A stretch of DNA of 58,146 nucleotides from an uncultured Prevotella sp. (GCA_900317685.1 ONHQ01000019.1:1-58146), one strand, 5' to 3'. Shown: positions 8,395 through 17,432, counted from the first letter of the stretch. The notes: generated by a model from the letters alone, not told the origin. Numbers and translations: made by a program.

Positions 8395-9543
8395 TTAGAG
8401 CAACTTATAAAAATGGGGCTGATAGGCGGGCAAGAGCTCTGGGTGCAGGGCTTTGATAAAGTCGGCCAAAAGCCAGTCGGGGCGCAGGGGCGCCAGCTCG
8501 TGATAGCCGCTGGAAGCGATATTGCAGTAAATCACATGGTGGCGTTGAAAAGCCACAAACTGTTCGTTGCGCCGGTCCTCAGCCCTGAGAGCCTGATAGG
8601 AGAAAGTGCCGGGATAGCTGTTCATCACGCGCCAATAGTCGGCTAGTGCAGCCATGGCATACATCGACTCAAAGTCAGAGGGGTAGCCTCCCGTGTGGTG
8701 GTCGTGTTGAGGCAGATAGACAGCACCGGCATCTCGCAGGAGTTGTGCGAGATAGCTTTTGCCGCCCATGACAAACCACTGTCCGCCCTTCTGCTCTCCG
8801 CTAAAGATGGTGGGCCGTTGCTTTGCCTTTGCGGCTACGGCTTGATAGGCATGGTAGTGTTGCTCCACTTGTTGGAAGAAAGCATTAGCCTCTTTCTCCT
8901 TACCAGTGAGCATACCCACGAGTTTCACCCATTCTGCTTGACCCAGTGGCGTTGGTTCCTTAAAAGCTGTATAAGGAATCAGCGGACAGCCCACTTGCTG
9001 CAGGGCTTCATAACCGCCTTTCTTAAAAGGAGAGACGAGGATGGCGTCGGGTTGGAGAGCCATGACCGTTTCGGTGTCGAAGTTTCCCTCATAGCCAATC
9101 TTGGCAATCTTGCCCTCAGCAATACGTTGCTTCACGTTTTTGTTTTGCAGATGGCGCACGCTGGTGATTGCCGTCACCTGGTCGAGCGCCTGCAGTTGGA
9201 TGAAGGCAGCCAACTGCTCCGTGCCCATGGGGATGCAATGCTGCACAGGCACTTCCACCCGATGACTGTATTCCTCGGGTATGCTGGATGCGTTGACTCC
9301 ACGTGGAATCAGTGCCAGACGGTAAGTGCTCCGACTCTTATGTCCGGCCACACTGATGTCGACAAGGCGTGTGCCGTCGGAGAGATAGCGTACGGTGAAG
9401 TTCTTGGCATAGCGAAGCGTGACGTGAGCACTGTCAGAAAGGATCTCGCTAACGTCGGCTTTCTGTCCCCGATGGCTGATCGCGCCTGGTCGGCAGGTAG
9501 AAAACACAAGAAGGCATAGCACGATGGCTATGCCCTTCTTCAT
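8395..9543 (-). CDS. helical-backbone ABC transporter substrate-binding lipoprotein (BtuF/FhuD type)
   Basis: A 382-aa exported protein. The start at 9543 gives a clean lipoprotein signal (MKKGIAIVLCLLVF-STC); a start 16 codons upstream would spoil it. The two-lobed BtuF-like fold is shown by VPVQHCIPMGTEQLAAFIQL, TVMALQPDAILVSPF in lobe 1, and GKSYLAQLLRDAGAVY with HTGGYPSDFESMYA in lobe 2. It captures a chelated metal or corrinoid for the FecCD permease encoded just downstream. It is preceded, 130 bp away, by the PstB-like ATPase gene. Confidence 0.85.
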   Translation of the reverse strand: MKKGIAIVLCLLVFSTCRPGAISHRGQKADVSEILSDSAHVTLRYAKNFTVRYLSDGTRLVDISVAGHKSRSTYRLALIPRGVNASSIPEEYSHRVEVPVQHCIPMGTEQLAAFIQLQALDQVTAITSVRHLQNKNVKQRIAEGKIAKIGYEGNFDTETVMALQPDAILVSPFKKGGYEALQQVGCPLIPYTAFKEPTPLGQAEWVKLVGMLTGKEKEANAFFQQVEQHYHAYQAVAAKAKQRPTIFSGEQKGGQWFVMGGKSYLAQLLRDAGAVYLPQHDHHTGGYPSDFESMYAMAALADYWRVMNSYPGTFSYQALRAEDRRNEQFVAFQRHHVIYCNIASSGYHELAPLRPDWLLADFIKALHPELLPAYQPHFYKLL

Positions 9544-9672
9544 CTCTCTCACCAGTAAATATCTGTCAATCAAAAAATGGTTTGCTTTCATATTATGTTC
9601 TCGATAGAGTGGGGAAACCCTGACGTTCTTGTCAACACTATCCGTGTCCGCGGCAGCCTCAACCGAAGTCTG

Positions 9673-10548
9673 TTAACTGAATGCGCCGTTGAGATACTTG
9701 CGTGTCAGCTCGTTTTTCGGATGGCGGAAGACCTGCTCGGCATCGCCTTCCTCCACCACCTTGCCCATGTACATGAAGATGACGTGGTCGGCAATGCGGA
9801 GAGCCTGACTCAGCGTGTGGGTGACCATCACGATGGAGTTGGTAGCCTTCAGCTCAGTAAAGAGCTCTTCAATCTTGTGGCTGCTGATAGGGTCGAGTGC
9901 ACTTGTGCTTTCGTCAGCGAGCAGATAGGTAGGCTCCACTGCTAAGCTGCGTGCCAGGCAGAGACGTTGCTGCTGTCCGCCGCTCAGGCGTGAGGCCGGT
10001 GAGTGGAGTCTGTCCTTGACCTCGTCCCACAATCCCACGGCGCGCAGATAGTGGCGCACGATCTGATTTTGCTGATGGCGGTTGCGGATGCCGTGGATGC
10101 GGCAGCCGTAGGCCACGTTGTCGTAGATGCTCATCGGCAGGGGGCAGGGACGCTGTGGCACCAGGCCGATGTTGCGGCGAAGTTCAGAAAGACGGCTGCT
10201 GCCTGCTTTGAGGATGTTGGTACCGTCGAAGGTGACCTCTCCGGTCATACGCAGACCTTCTACACTGTCGTTGAGACGGTTGAACGTGCGAAGCAGCGTG
10301 CTTTTGCCGCAACCGGAGGGACCGATGATGCAAGTGATCTTGTTGCGGGGAATCTCCACGTTGATGTCCTTCAGTATGTGTGCTCCATGGATGTAGACAT
10401 TGAGATGATGTGTCTGTAGACGCGCTCCACTGGCGTGAGCAAACTTGTTGGTCACGACAAAGGAAGCGTCCTCTTTGTAGAGGCTGCTGAAAGCAAACGG
10501 AAGGAAACCGTTGCCAAAGTGGTGGAGTGTACTTGCTATTGCGTTCAT
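9673..10548 (-). CDS. PstB-like phosphate-family ABC transporter ATPase
   Basis: A 291-aa ATPase starting MNAIASTLHH. Motifs: Walker A GPSGCGKST followed by LLRTFNRLND, which is typical of PstB; Q-loop LVPQRPCPLPMSIYDNVAYG; ABC signature LSGGQQQRLCLARSL; Walker B YLLADESTSALD. The first 50 residues are an extra N-terminal stretch not usual in PstB. PstC and PstA permeases, normally adjacent, are absent; instead the gene leads a minus-strand run into a BtuF-like protein and FecCD. It diverges from a PstS-like gene. It may serve the phosphate-type binding protein with permeases encoded elsewhere, or be a remnant of a rearranged operon. Confidence 0.82.
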   Translation of the reverse strand: MNAIASTLHHFGNGFLPFAFSSLYKEDASFVVTNKFAHASGARLQTHHLNVYIHGAHILKDINVEIPRNKITCIIGPSGCGKSTLLRTFNRLNDSVEGLRMTGEVTFDGTNILKAGSSRLSELRRNIGLVPQRPCPLPMSIYDNVAYGCRIHGIRNRHQQNQIVRHYLRAVGLWDEVKDRLHSPASRLSGGQQQRLCLARSLAVEPTYLLADESTSALDPISSHKIEELFTELKATNSIVMVTHTLSQALRIADHVIFMYMGKVVEEGDAEQVFRHPKNELTRKYLNGAFS

Positions 10549-10625
10549 AAGCGTCTCTGATTTTACAGTTGCAAAGTTACGGAAAACATCGATGCCGGGG
10601 AATACCATGCTAATAGTATTTTCAT

Positions 10626-10645
10626 ACCACAATGATGGTAGGTTT
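10626..10645. promoter_or_regulatory. operator-like site shared with 3418-3437
   Basis: ACCACAATGATGGTAGGTTT, with inverted ACCA/TGGT half-sites, lies 18 bases before the -33 element of the PstS-like gene, nearly the same spacing as its partner upstream of the TonB receptor. It also lies 78 bases upstream of the PstB-like start codon. Confidence 0.5.
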
Positions 10646-10663
10646 AAATACCCTCATAGGGTG

Positions 10664-10695
10664 ATTGCTTATTTTGTTGATTCATTCTATCTTTG
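10664..10695 (+). promoter_or_regulatory. Bacteroidetes-type promoter of the PstS-like gene
   Basis: ATTG at 10664, then 20 bases, then TATCTTTG at 10688-10695. The geometry is the same as the TonB receptor promoter. Confidence 0.6.
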
Positions 10696-10782
10696 CACTG
10701 AAATAATAAGCAATATACCATGAAGACTCACTCATGCAAAGAGAGACCAATCCCATACAAGCTATATATAATAAGGTGTAGG

Positions 10783-11717
10783 ATGGCGAAACCCATCATC
10801 GCACTTCTTTTGTTGCCCATGCTTTTCAGCGGATGTGGGCGAAAGCAGACTGCCAAGGCCGGAGACCTGCATGGCAATGTCGCCGTGTCCGGAGCGTTTG
10901 CGCTCTATCCGCTGATGCTTCGTTGGGCCGACGCCTTCAGCCAGCAGCATCCCGGAGTGACCATTGATGTGTCGGCCGGAGGCTCGGGCAAGGGTGTCAC
11001 CGACATGCTCGCGGGACAGGTAGACTTGGGAATGGTGTCGCGAGACTTGAAAGCACCCGAGCGGCAGCATGGTGCCGTGGCGGTGGCTGTAGCCCGGGAT
11101 GCCGTCGTGCCCATCATCAACATCCATCACCCGCTCTATCGTCAGTTGCTTCAGCGGGGACTTTCGCAGAAGACGGCAAGTGATATTTGGGTATCCGGAC
11201 GCGTGAAACCTGGGGACAGGTGGTGGGTACCAGCAATCAGATGCCCATCAATGTCTACACGCGCAGCGACGCTTGTGGGGCTGCCGAGACCTTTGCCGCC
11301 TGGCTGAAATCCCATCAGGAGGACTTGCTCGGCACGGGTGTCTATGGGGACCCGGGCATTGTGCGTCAGGTGGTTAACGATCCCTATGGCGTCGGCATGT
11401 GCAATATCAGCTATGCCTTCGACGACCAGACCGGGCGTCCCAACGATGGCATAGCACTTTTCCCCATTGACGCGAATGGTGACGGACGTATCAGCAAGGA
11501 TGAGCAGTTCTATGCTTCCAAGCAAACGCTGATCAAGGCTATTCAAGACGGACGGTATCCCTGTCCACCGGCTCGCCAACTCTACGTGGTGAGCAAGGGC
11601 AAACCTCAGAATGCCATCGTCGAGGCTTTCCTTCGTTTCATCTTAGAAGAGGGACAGCAATACAATGTCCCGGCGGGCTTCATACCGGTGAATGAAAAGA
11701 ACAAGGCAAAGCACTGA
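10783..11717 (+). pseudogene. PstS-like phosphate-family binding lipoprotein, frameshifted
   Basis: One gene is split across two frames. The first part starts at ATG 10783 with a lipoprotein signal (LLLPMLFSGC) and the PBP pattern SGAFALYPLMLRWADAF, SAGGSGKGVTDML and MVSRDLKAPE. It reads ASDIWVSGRV and then loses homology. The second frame resumes at GAA 11205 with ETWGQVVGT, TRSDACGAAETFA and YGVGMCNISYAFD to 11717. One missing base at about 11203-11206 explains the break: adding a G gives GRVETWGQ. The upstream frame before MAKPIIA lacks signal features. There is no obvious slippery heptamer, so a mutation or assembly error is likelier than programmed shifting. If intact, the product would bind phosphate or a similar oxyanion. 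Confidence 0.8.
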
Positions 11718-11819
11718 ATCGTTGCACATCGCTTGGGGGTGTTGTGCAGAAAGCGTTGGGTATGTTTTAAATTAGTTTAATTGTACCCTTAGGCTTAATA
11801 GTATAAAGCGGAAAATGGA

Positions 11820-11827
11820 TAACTTTG
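11820..11827 (+). promoter_or_regulatory. -7 promoter element before the acyl-CoA-synthetase-like gene
   Basis: TAACTTTG lies 38 bases upstream of the start codon. No clear TTTG is present at -33, so the call is weaker than others in the window. Confidence 0.4.
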
Positions 11828-11865
11828 TTATAAACTTAAAGTTTTGAAAGTGTTAAAGTCAATCA

Positions 11866-13497
11866 ATGATGACAGATTTTAAAGAAATATTTGAGAGCCG
11901 CTACACATGGATTGAGGGATTTATGCGCAATGTCCGCCGCTATGGATGGCGCACGGCAATGATCGATCCCATTCAGAAGAAAACATGGACTTACCGTGAA
12001 CTCAACGCTGATGTCAACCGTCTTACCAACCGTCTGGTGACCGACGGACTGAAAAAGGGTGACGTGATGATGATGATGATGCTCAACTGTCCTGAGTTCG
12101 CCTTCATCTATATTGCCGCTCATAAGGGCCACTTTGTCAACAGTCCGGTGAGCTACCGACTGTCGTCGGGCGAGCTGGCTGACCTGCTGAAGACGAACAA
12201 ACCAAAAATACTTTTCTTTGACGAGGCACGCAAGAGCGATGTCCTCGCTGCCGTGAAGATGAGCGGATGGCGTCCTCAGCGCCTCGTGGTCGTCGACGGA
12301 GCCAGCGACGACACGGTCATCTCGTTTGTCGACTATGTCGATGGCAGCACAGCCGAGGAACCGGCATTCACTTGCGAGTATAACATCTACGACGAGACGA
12401 CACGCCTCTTCACTTCTGGTACGACCGGACACGCCAAGGCTGTGCCACTGACGAGCATCAATGAGGTGCTCTCCAGCCACGACGTGATGATTCATTTCCC
12501 GATGAGCTACAAGGATGTGACGATGAACACTACTCCCTGGTTCCATCGTGGTGGACTGCACTGCGCCGGTCCTTGCCCAACATTCTATGCCGGAGCCTCC
12601 TTGGTAGTGATGCGCAAGTTCGACGCCGGACTGACGCTGAAATATGTCGACCGCTACAAGATCACGTTTGTCATCGGCGTGCCTACCGTCTTGGAGCGTC
12701 TCGCCGACGAGCAGGAAGACAAGGGTTACGACCTCAGCACGCTGCACGGCATCGTGACGATGGGCAGTCCGCTTGAGCGTTCGGCCTGCATCCGCTATCA
12801 GAAAGTGCTCACGCCGAACATCTTCAACGGCTATGGCACGACAGAGACCTTCTGGAACACCTTCCTCCGTCCTTTCGATCTGCCGGAGAATGCCGGTACG
12901 GCCGGTGCCTCGTGCATTGATGATGATGTGCGCGTGGTGAAGGTCTATGAGGACCGCCGCGCCGAGCCTGATGACTTGGCCAAGGACGATGGCACGGAGA
13001 TTGGCGAGGTCATCATCTCGTCACCGGCTAAGTCACCATTTAAGTATGTCAACAATCCGGAGGAGACCGAGCAGAAATACTACAAAGGATTTCTCTATAC
13101 CAACGATCTGGCAACATGGGACGAGCATCAGTTCGTCACCATCGTTGGCCGTAAGGACGACATGATTATCTCTTCGGGCGAGAATATCTATCCTGTGGAG
13201 ATCGAGGAAGTGCTTGACCTCAATCCTAAGGTGAAGGACTGCATCGTCACGTCTGTGCCTGACAAAATGCGCGGACAACTTGTCACAGCATACGTTGTCA
13301 AGGCCGACGAGAGCTTGACAGCCGAAGAACTCGACGAGTTTTGCAAGGACAGTCCCGAGATAGCCAACTTCAAGCGGCCACGCTATTATCGCTTCGTATC
13401 GAGTGTTCCGCTCAACGCCACGGGCAAGAAGCTCCACGCCAAGATCAAGGCGATCGCTGCCGATGACCTGCGCAATGGACTGCTTTACCGCGTATAG
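11866..13497 (+). CDS. AMP-binding acyl-CoA synthetase-like enzyme
   Basis: A 543-aa ANL-superfamily enzyme that activates a carboxylate as acyl-AMP and usually passes it to CoA. Seen in order: P-loop TSGTTGHAKAVPLT near residue 184, the acyl pocket region TTPWFHRGGLH, GYGTTE near 325, YTNDLATWDE, GRKDDMIISSGENIYPVEIEE near 430-450 and the C-terminal catalytic Lys region NATGKKLHAK. Two adjacent ATG codons start the gene. It stands alone with a terminator behind it. The exact acid substrate (fatty, aromatic or other) cannot be read. Confidence 0.88.
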   Translation: MMTDFKEIFESRYTWIEGFMRNVRRYGWRTAMIDPIQKKTWTYRELNADVNRLTNRLVTDGLKKGDVMMMMMLNCPEFAFIYIAAHKGHFVNSPVSYRLSSGELADLLKTNKPKILFFDEARKSDVLAAVKMSGWRPQRLVVVDGASDDTVISFVDYVDGSTAEEPAFTCEYNIYDETTRLFTSGTTGHAKAVPLTSINEVLSSHDVMIHFPMSYKDVTMNTTPWFHRGGLHCAGPCPTFYAGASLVVMRKFDAGLTLKYVDRYKITFVIGVPTVLERLADEQEDKGYDLSTLHGIVTMGSPLERSACIRYQKVLTPNIFNGYGTTETFWNTFLRPFDLPENAGTAGASCIDDDVRVVKVYEDRRAEPDDLAKDDGTEIGEVIISSPAKSPFKYVNNPEETEQKYYKGFLYTNDLATWDEHQFVTIVGRKDDMIISSGENIYPVEIEEVLDLNPKVKDCIVTSVPDKMRGQLVTAYVVKADESLTAEELDEFCKDSPEIANFKRPRYYRFVSSVPLNATGKKLHAKIKAIAADDLRNGLLYRV

Positions 13498-13525
13498 TCA
13501 TATCGAAGCGAAGGCCTCAATGTAA

Positions 13526-13576
13526 CAGGAGAAGCAACGTAAACGACATGTTTCCGTTGCTTTTCCTGCTTTTTTT
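13526..13576 (+). terminator. rho-independent terminator
   Basis: CAGGAGAAGCAACG (13526-13539) pairs with CGTTGCTTTTCCTG (13555-13568) with one mismatch, followed by CTTTTTTT. It ends the acyl-CoA-synthetase-like transcript. Confidence 0.85.
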
Positions 13577-13667
13577 ATGTCATACTCTATGTTTTTCTCT
13601 TTTTTTGTCATTACTTTATTAGCGTTTTCTTATTTTTGCAATAAGTTTTATCTTTAAACCTGTTGCT

Positions 13668-14561
13668 ATGAGAAAACAGTTATATTCCCTAATTGTGTTG
13701 TGTTGCTGCTTGGCGCTGTTCTCCTGCCAGAAAGCCTTTACAGGTGACGATGATCCAGATGAAATCCGCAAAGAAAGTGGCGTGAGGCTACAACTCAGTA
13801 TCGTCAGGCTTGGCGATGCCGACTTTGTAAAGTCCTGGCAAGTCTTGCGAAGCACGGATGTTACCACCTTGTGCAATCGGGTGAGTGTCGCTGTTTACCA
13901 AAATGGTACAAGAGTGAAGCAGGTTAATCAAACGACAAATGACCAGGACTTCGGAAAGATACAGCTCACGCTGCCTGCCGGAAAATATAAGTTGCTGGTC
14001 CTGGCCTACAACGGATCGAAGAGTGCAACGATGACCGATGTGGAGAAGGTGACTTTTAGTGGCGGAATGAGTGACACTTTCTGGTATTGCAAGGACATCG
14101 ACCTGGAGTCCGACACTTCTGAAGACATCACGATGAAGCGTATCGTAGCCATGTTCCGGTTATCACTGACCGACGCTATGCCTAAGAATGTCAAGACGAT
14201 GAAGTTTGCCTATACAGGCGGTAGTTCCACGCTCAACGCTGTGACGGGTCAAGGTTGTGTGAACTCCCGTCAGAGCGAAGACTTTACGGTCACGTCGGAT
14301 ATGGTAGGAAAGGCCAATGACTTTGACATCTACACCTTTCCAAAACCTGACAGTCAGACTTTGAAGGTGACAGTGACAGCTCTGGACGCAAACGGTAATC
14401 AACTCATCCAGCATATTTTTGATGGGGTGGAGATCCGGTGCAATATGATCTCCAAGTACACCGGAGCATTTTTCTCTGATATCGGTTCTGGAACCAGCGC
14501 CAGTTACTCCGGCCGGTTGCTGACCGATGATGAGTGGGTACAGACCGACACCACGTTTTGA
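13668..14561 (+). CDS. FimB/Mfa2-family-like fimbrial lipoprotein
   Basis: A 297-aa lipoprotein with signal MRKQLYSLIVLCCCLALF-SCQ. The N-terminal half shows the FimB/Mfa2 pattern of a beta sandwich: VSVAVYQNGTRVKQ, FGKIQLTLPAGKYKLLVLAY, then a region of short strands with MKRIVAMFRLSL. Family members anchor or cap fimbriae and related surface polymers in Bacteroidales. No FimA/Mfa1 shaft gene is nearby, so it may be an orphan anchor. The gene is monocistronic, with a strong hairpin terminator after it. Family call is by pattern and is moderate. Confidence 0.6.
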   Translation: MRKQLYSLIVLCCCLALFSCQKAFTGDDDPDEIRKESGVRLQLSIVRLGDADFVKSWQVLRSTDVTTLCNRVSVAVYQNGTRVKQVNQTTNDQDFGKIQLTLPAGKYKLLVLAYNGSKSATMTDVEKVTFSGGMSDTFWYCKDIDLESDTSEDITMKRIVAMFRLSLTDAMPKNVKTMKFAYTGGSSTLNAVTGQGCVNSRQSEDFTVTSDMVGKANDFDIYTFPKPDSQTLKVTVTALDANGNQLIQHIFDGVEIRCNMISKYTGAFFSDIGSGTSASYSGRLLTDDEWVQTDTTF

Positions 14562-14572
14562 ATATAAAAGAA

Positions 14573-14611
14573 ATATCCCCGGCTTGAGCTGTTTGCTCAA
14601 GCCGGGGATAT
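14573..14611. terminator. bidirectional hairpin terminator between convergent genes
   Basis: A perfect 17-bp stem (ATATCCCCGGCTTGAGC with its complement) and a 5-base loop, between the fimbrial lipoprotein gene and the sigma factor gene that converges on it. Confidence 0.9.
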
Positions 14612-14641
14612 ACTTGTTATTAGACAAGGTGCGCTTTCCTG

Positions 14642-15511
14642 TCATCCGAGGTATTGCGTGAGGATTTTGGCGTAAGGACTACGTCTGATTTTCTCGATAG
14701 CCTTCTCACGGATCTGGCGCACTCTCTCGCGAGTGAGCCCCAGGCGCTCACCAGTTTCTTCGAGCCCTTCCTCTTGACATCCGATGCCAAAGTTGTGCGT
14801 AATCACTTCTTGCTCACGTGGTTTCAACACTTTCTTAAAGATACTCTCTAAGTCGATGCGCATGGATTCGCGGTTGGTGATATTCGACACCGTATGGTCG
14901 GATGAAGGCAATATATCAGCCAAACTGTTGCTGTCGTCTTCGTTGAAGGGCGCGTCGATGCTCATGTGGCGAGTGTCGGCAGTCAGTGCAGCCTGTATCT
15001 TGTCGCTGTCAATGTCGGTGATGGCACTCAGCTCTTCTGTGGACGGCTTGCGGTGGTTGGCCTGTTCAAACTTCTCAATTTCTTGGTTGATCTTCGAGAT
15101 GGCCCCCACTTGGTTGAGCGGCAGTCTGATCATTCTGCTCTGTTCGGCGATGGCCTGCAGAATGCTCTGACGTATCCACCACACTGCGTAAGAAATGAAT
15201 TTGAAGCCTCGTGTAGGATCGAACTTCTCAGCCGCCTTGACCAGTCCAATGTTGCCCTCGTCGATAAGGTCGGGCAGTGAGAGTCCCTTGTGCTGATATT
15301 GCTTGGCAACGGAAACGACGAAGCGCAGGTTGGCACGTATGAGTTTGTCCTTGGCACGCTCTCCCTCGCGTCCTCCTTTCTGTATCTTTATGGCCAACTC
15401 TTCCTCCTCGTCGACGTTGGCCATCGGTATGCGGCCAATCTCCAAGAGGTATTTGTCGAGCGACTCGTTCTGCCGGTTAGTGATGCTACGTTCAATCTTT
15501 AACTGTCTCAT
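14642..15511 (-). CDS. rpoD: RpoD/SigA primary sigma factor (Bacteroidetes type)
   Basis: A 289-aa sigma-70 starting [14 protein letters not shown]. Region 1.2 is [13 protein letters not shown]; region 2 contains [28 protein letters not shown] and [15 protein letters not shown]; region 3 has SRMIRLP; region 4.2 is [20 protein letters not shown]. The long acidic region 1.1 of proteobacterial RpoD is missing, as is usual for the Bacteroidetes primary sigma that reads TTTG/TAnnTTTG promoters. The start at 15511 is chosen because upstream codons do not resemble the family. It is convergent with the fimbrial gene and has a 700-bp upstream non-coding region. Confidence 0.92.
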   Translation of the reverse strand: MRQLKIERSITNRQNESLDKYLLEIGRIPMANVDEEEELAIKIQKGGREGERAKDKLIRANLRFVVSVAKQYQHKGLSLPDLIDEGNIGLVKAAEKFDPTRGFKFISYAVWWIRQSILQAIAEQSRMIRLPLNQVGAISKINQEIEKFEQANHRKPSTEELSAITDIDSDKIQAALTADTRHMSIDAPFNEDDSNSLADILPSSDHTVSNITNRESMRIDLESIFKKVLKPREQEVITHNFGIGCQEEGLEETGERLGLTRERVRQIREKAIEKIRRSPYAKILTQYLG

Positions 15512-16235
15512 GACTTTTATGATCCTTTCTCTTCTTATAATCCCGGGAGTGAAGATGCAAAAACCGTACCAACTGAACGATGGAGGTGAAGGATACGTTT
15601 TTGTTGGATAAACTGACATTTTTCCGCCCAAATACAGACGATTTTCCGAAGCGAGCCTCATCTTGCTTCGATTTTCGTGAATTTTAGCCTGCTTTTGTAA
15701 GCTCTTAATAATCAGTAAGATATAATCATCTGACTGTTTTCGGCTGATCAGAAAGGTGTTTTGACGAAAAATTCTCTAGAGAATTTCTCGTCAAAAAGCC
15801 TTTTTCATCGTGTCATAAAAGCGTTCTGACATGGTCATCTAAGCTTTTTGATGTGGTCAACAAGCTTGTTTGTCTGTTTCATCTCACCATTTTCTTCGGT
15901 TCAACTCGCAAATTTGAGCTTTTCTTCTCGTTCTTCCCCATTTTCGTCTCTCTAGATTGAAAGTTCGCGCGAACCTACTTTTGTAATATTTTCTACCATA
16001 CTTATGATTCTTGTAAGTCAACGAACTATTGAAAGCCGAATGTCGACCATCTGCTTGTAGGGACGGAGGCAAATGGAAATAAATAGGGGAGAGCTTCATA
16101 TTTCTTGCTCTTCTGACGCTGTTTTCGATTATTTTTTGTAAGTTTGCCAAGGATATGGCAATTTCTCTGTCCAGTCAGTAGAATCAAGCATTGCCATTGT
16201 CGAGTGTCATTTACTAAACACCATTAACAAGCATT
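15512..16235. other. long intergenic region upstream of the sigma factor gene
   Basis: About 720 bases hold no convincing gene. It contains a near-perfect palindrome at 15759-15796 and two degenerate 22-base direct repeats at about 15829-15872 (TGACATGGTCATC and TGATGTGGTCAAC starts). A possible TAAGTTTG -7 element for the NlpE-like gene is at 16139-16146. The size suits a heavily regulated leader for the primary sigma factor. Confidence 0.6.
15759..15796. promoter_or_regulatory. 38-bp near-perfect palindrome upstream of rpoD
   Basis: Two 19-base arms with a single mismatch meet with no loop at the centre TCTCTAGAGA. The absence of a loop suits a dimeric-protein site or cruciform better than an RNA terminator. 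It lies about 250 bases before the sigma factor start codon. Confidence 0.55.
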
Positions 16236-16670
16236 ATGAAGAAACTCATTCCTGTTTTGGGCATAGCCCTGATGATGGCAGCCTGTGGCGGCAAGAAAGC
16301 TCAGCCGGCTGCAAGTGCAGATTCCACAAAGGTGGCAACCAATGATAGTGCGGTTGTAGACACTTCCTATTGTGGCACTTACCGTGGTACCCTGCCAGCC
16401 GCTGACTGTGAAGGCATTAAGACGGTGCTCACTATCAGTTCCGACAGTACCTATCATCTGTCGAGTGACTATATTGGCAAGAAAGACGGACAGTTCGTCA
16501 CCAGTGGCGTCTATCATCTCAAGGATGGAAAGCTCATCGAGCTCGTCACTCCTTCGTCCGGTGAGAAGACTTACTACAAGGTGAAGGATGCCAAGTCTAT
16601 CGTCATGACCGATTCCCTCGGCACAGAGCCTGAGGGCGAGATGGCCAAGCTCTATGTGCTGACGAAGTAA
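16236..16670 (+). CDS. NlpE-like small lipoprotein
   Basis: A 144-aa lipoprotein (MKKLIPVLGIALMMAACGG, cleavage before Cys17) with a Ser/Ala/Asp linker and an NlpE N-terminal-like barrel: YCGTYRGTLPAADCEGIKT, then LTISSDSTYHL and GVYHLKDGKLIEL. In E. coli NlpE senses surface contact and copper stress. The usual CxxC (PCADC) reads PAADC here, so the metal/redox pair is incomplete. It is monocistronic. Confidence 0.72.
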   Translation: MKKLIPVLGIALMMAACGGKKAQPAASADSTKVATNDSAVVDTSYCGTYRGTLPAADCEGIKTVLTISSDSTYHLSSDYIGKKDGQFVTSGVYHLKDGKLIELVTPSSGEKTYYKVKDAKSIVMTDSLGTEPEGEMAKLYVLTK

Positions 16671-16734
16671 AAGGATACTTCAATTCTTAGATGAAACTAG
16701 AGACGGAGAGGCGCTGGCTTTCCGAAAGTTACGT

Positions 16735-17244
16735 TCATGGTTTAAAGACTTTCTGGAAGGCCAGTCTCTCGTCGCCGTTGAGCAGATGGATGATGCCACA
16801 ATAGCAGAATCCGGCCTTCTGAAGGCAGTGTTGCATGATGAGGTTGTCGCGGTGTGTGTCGATGCGAATGTTGTCGGTATGAGCGAAGCAATAGCCGAGA
16901 ATGTCTGTCATTACACCATGATGGTTTGGCAGACTCGCCACGCGGTGAATGACATAGTAGGGGCTTTCGTTGTCAATCCATTCACCTTGCTCTATCTTGC
17001 GATAAGTGATGTCGGGTCCGGGGATAAGGGCAAAGGTAGCGATGTTCGCATCGTCTTCTTTCAGCAGATAGCAGTGGCCGTGCTCAATGTCCTCTCGCAG
17101 TTGGTCTATAGAAGGGTGGGTGTCGTCCCATTGATGGAGATTGCCGGTTTCGCGCATGATGCGCCTTCCGGCATCGATCAGTCTTTTCACTTCTGGCAGT
17201 TCCGATAGTGTGGCGCGTGTCACTTCTCTTGTTGTTGTGTTCAT
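16735..17244 (-). CDS. GNAT-family N-acetyltransferase
   Basis: A 169-aa protein starting MNTTTREVTRATLSELPEV. The GNAT order is visible: N-terminal strand-helix (RATLSELPEVKRLI), a central strand pair with YYVIHRVASLPNHHGVMTDIL, and the C-terminal NLIMQHCLQKAGFCYCGII that marks acetyl-CoA-binding motif B. ATG 17244 is preferred over an upstream start whose extra 22 codons have no GNAT character. The acceptor is unknown. It converges on the NlpE-like gene. Confidence 0.8.
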   Translation of the reverse strand: MNTTTREVTRATLSELPEVKRLIDAGRRIMRETGNLHQWDDTHPSIDQLREDIEHGHCYLLKEDDANIATFALIPGPDITYRKIEQGEWIDNESPYYVIHRVASLPNHHGVMTDILGYCFAHTDNIRIDTHRDNLIMQHCLQKAGFCYCGIIHLLNGDERLAFQKVFKP

Positions 17245-17432
17245 GATATTTCGTTGTTTGGTACAAAGATATAACAAATCGACGGGTCTGCCAAAATAAT
17301 GAAGCGGCACAGAGAATGATTATATATATTAAGGTGTAGCGTTAATGAAGCTTAAACTTAGGAACTGTCACTAAACGATATAAATCAAATGTCATCAAAG
17401 AGTTATCAATTTTCAGATAAAATAAGTCGAAT

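Noticed and set aside
11187-11717. Second half of the PstS-like gene as a separate gene
   Set aside because: It has no signal peptide and continues the fold of the first half; a single missing base explains the break.
15884-16150. 88-codon minus-strand open frame upstream of the sigma gene
   Set aside because: Arg/Lys-rich low-information product, no family pattern, and no promoter seen.
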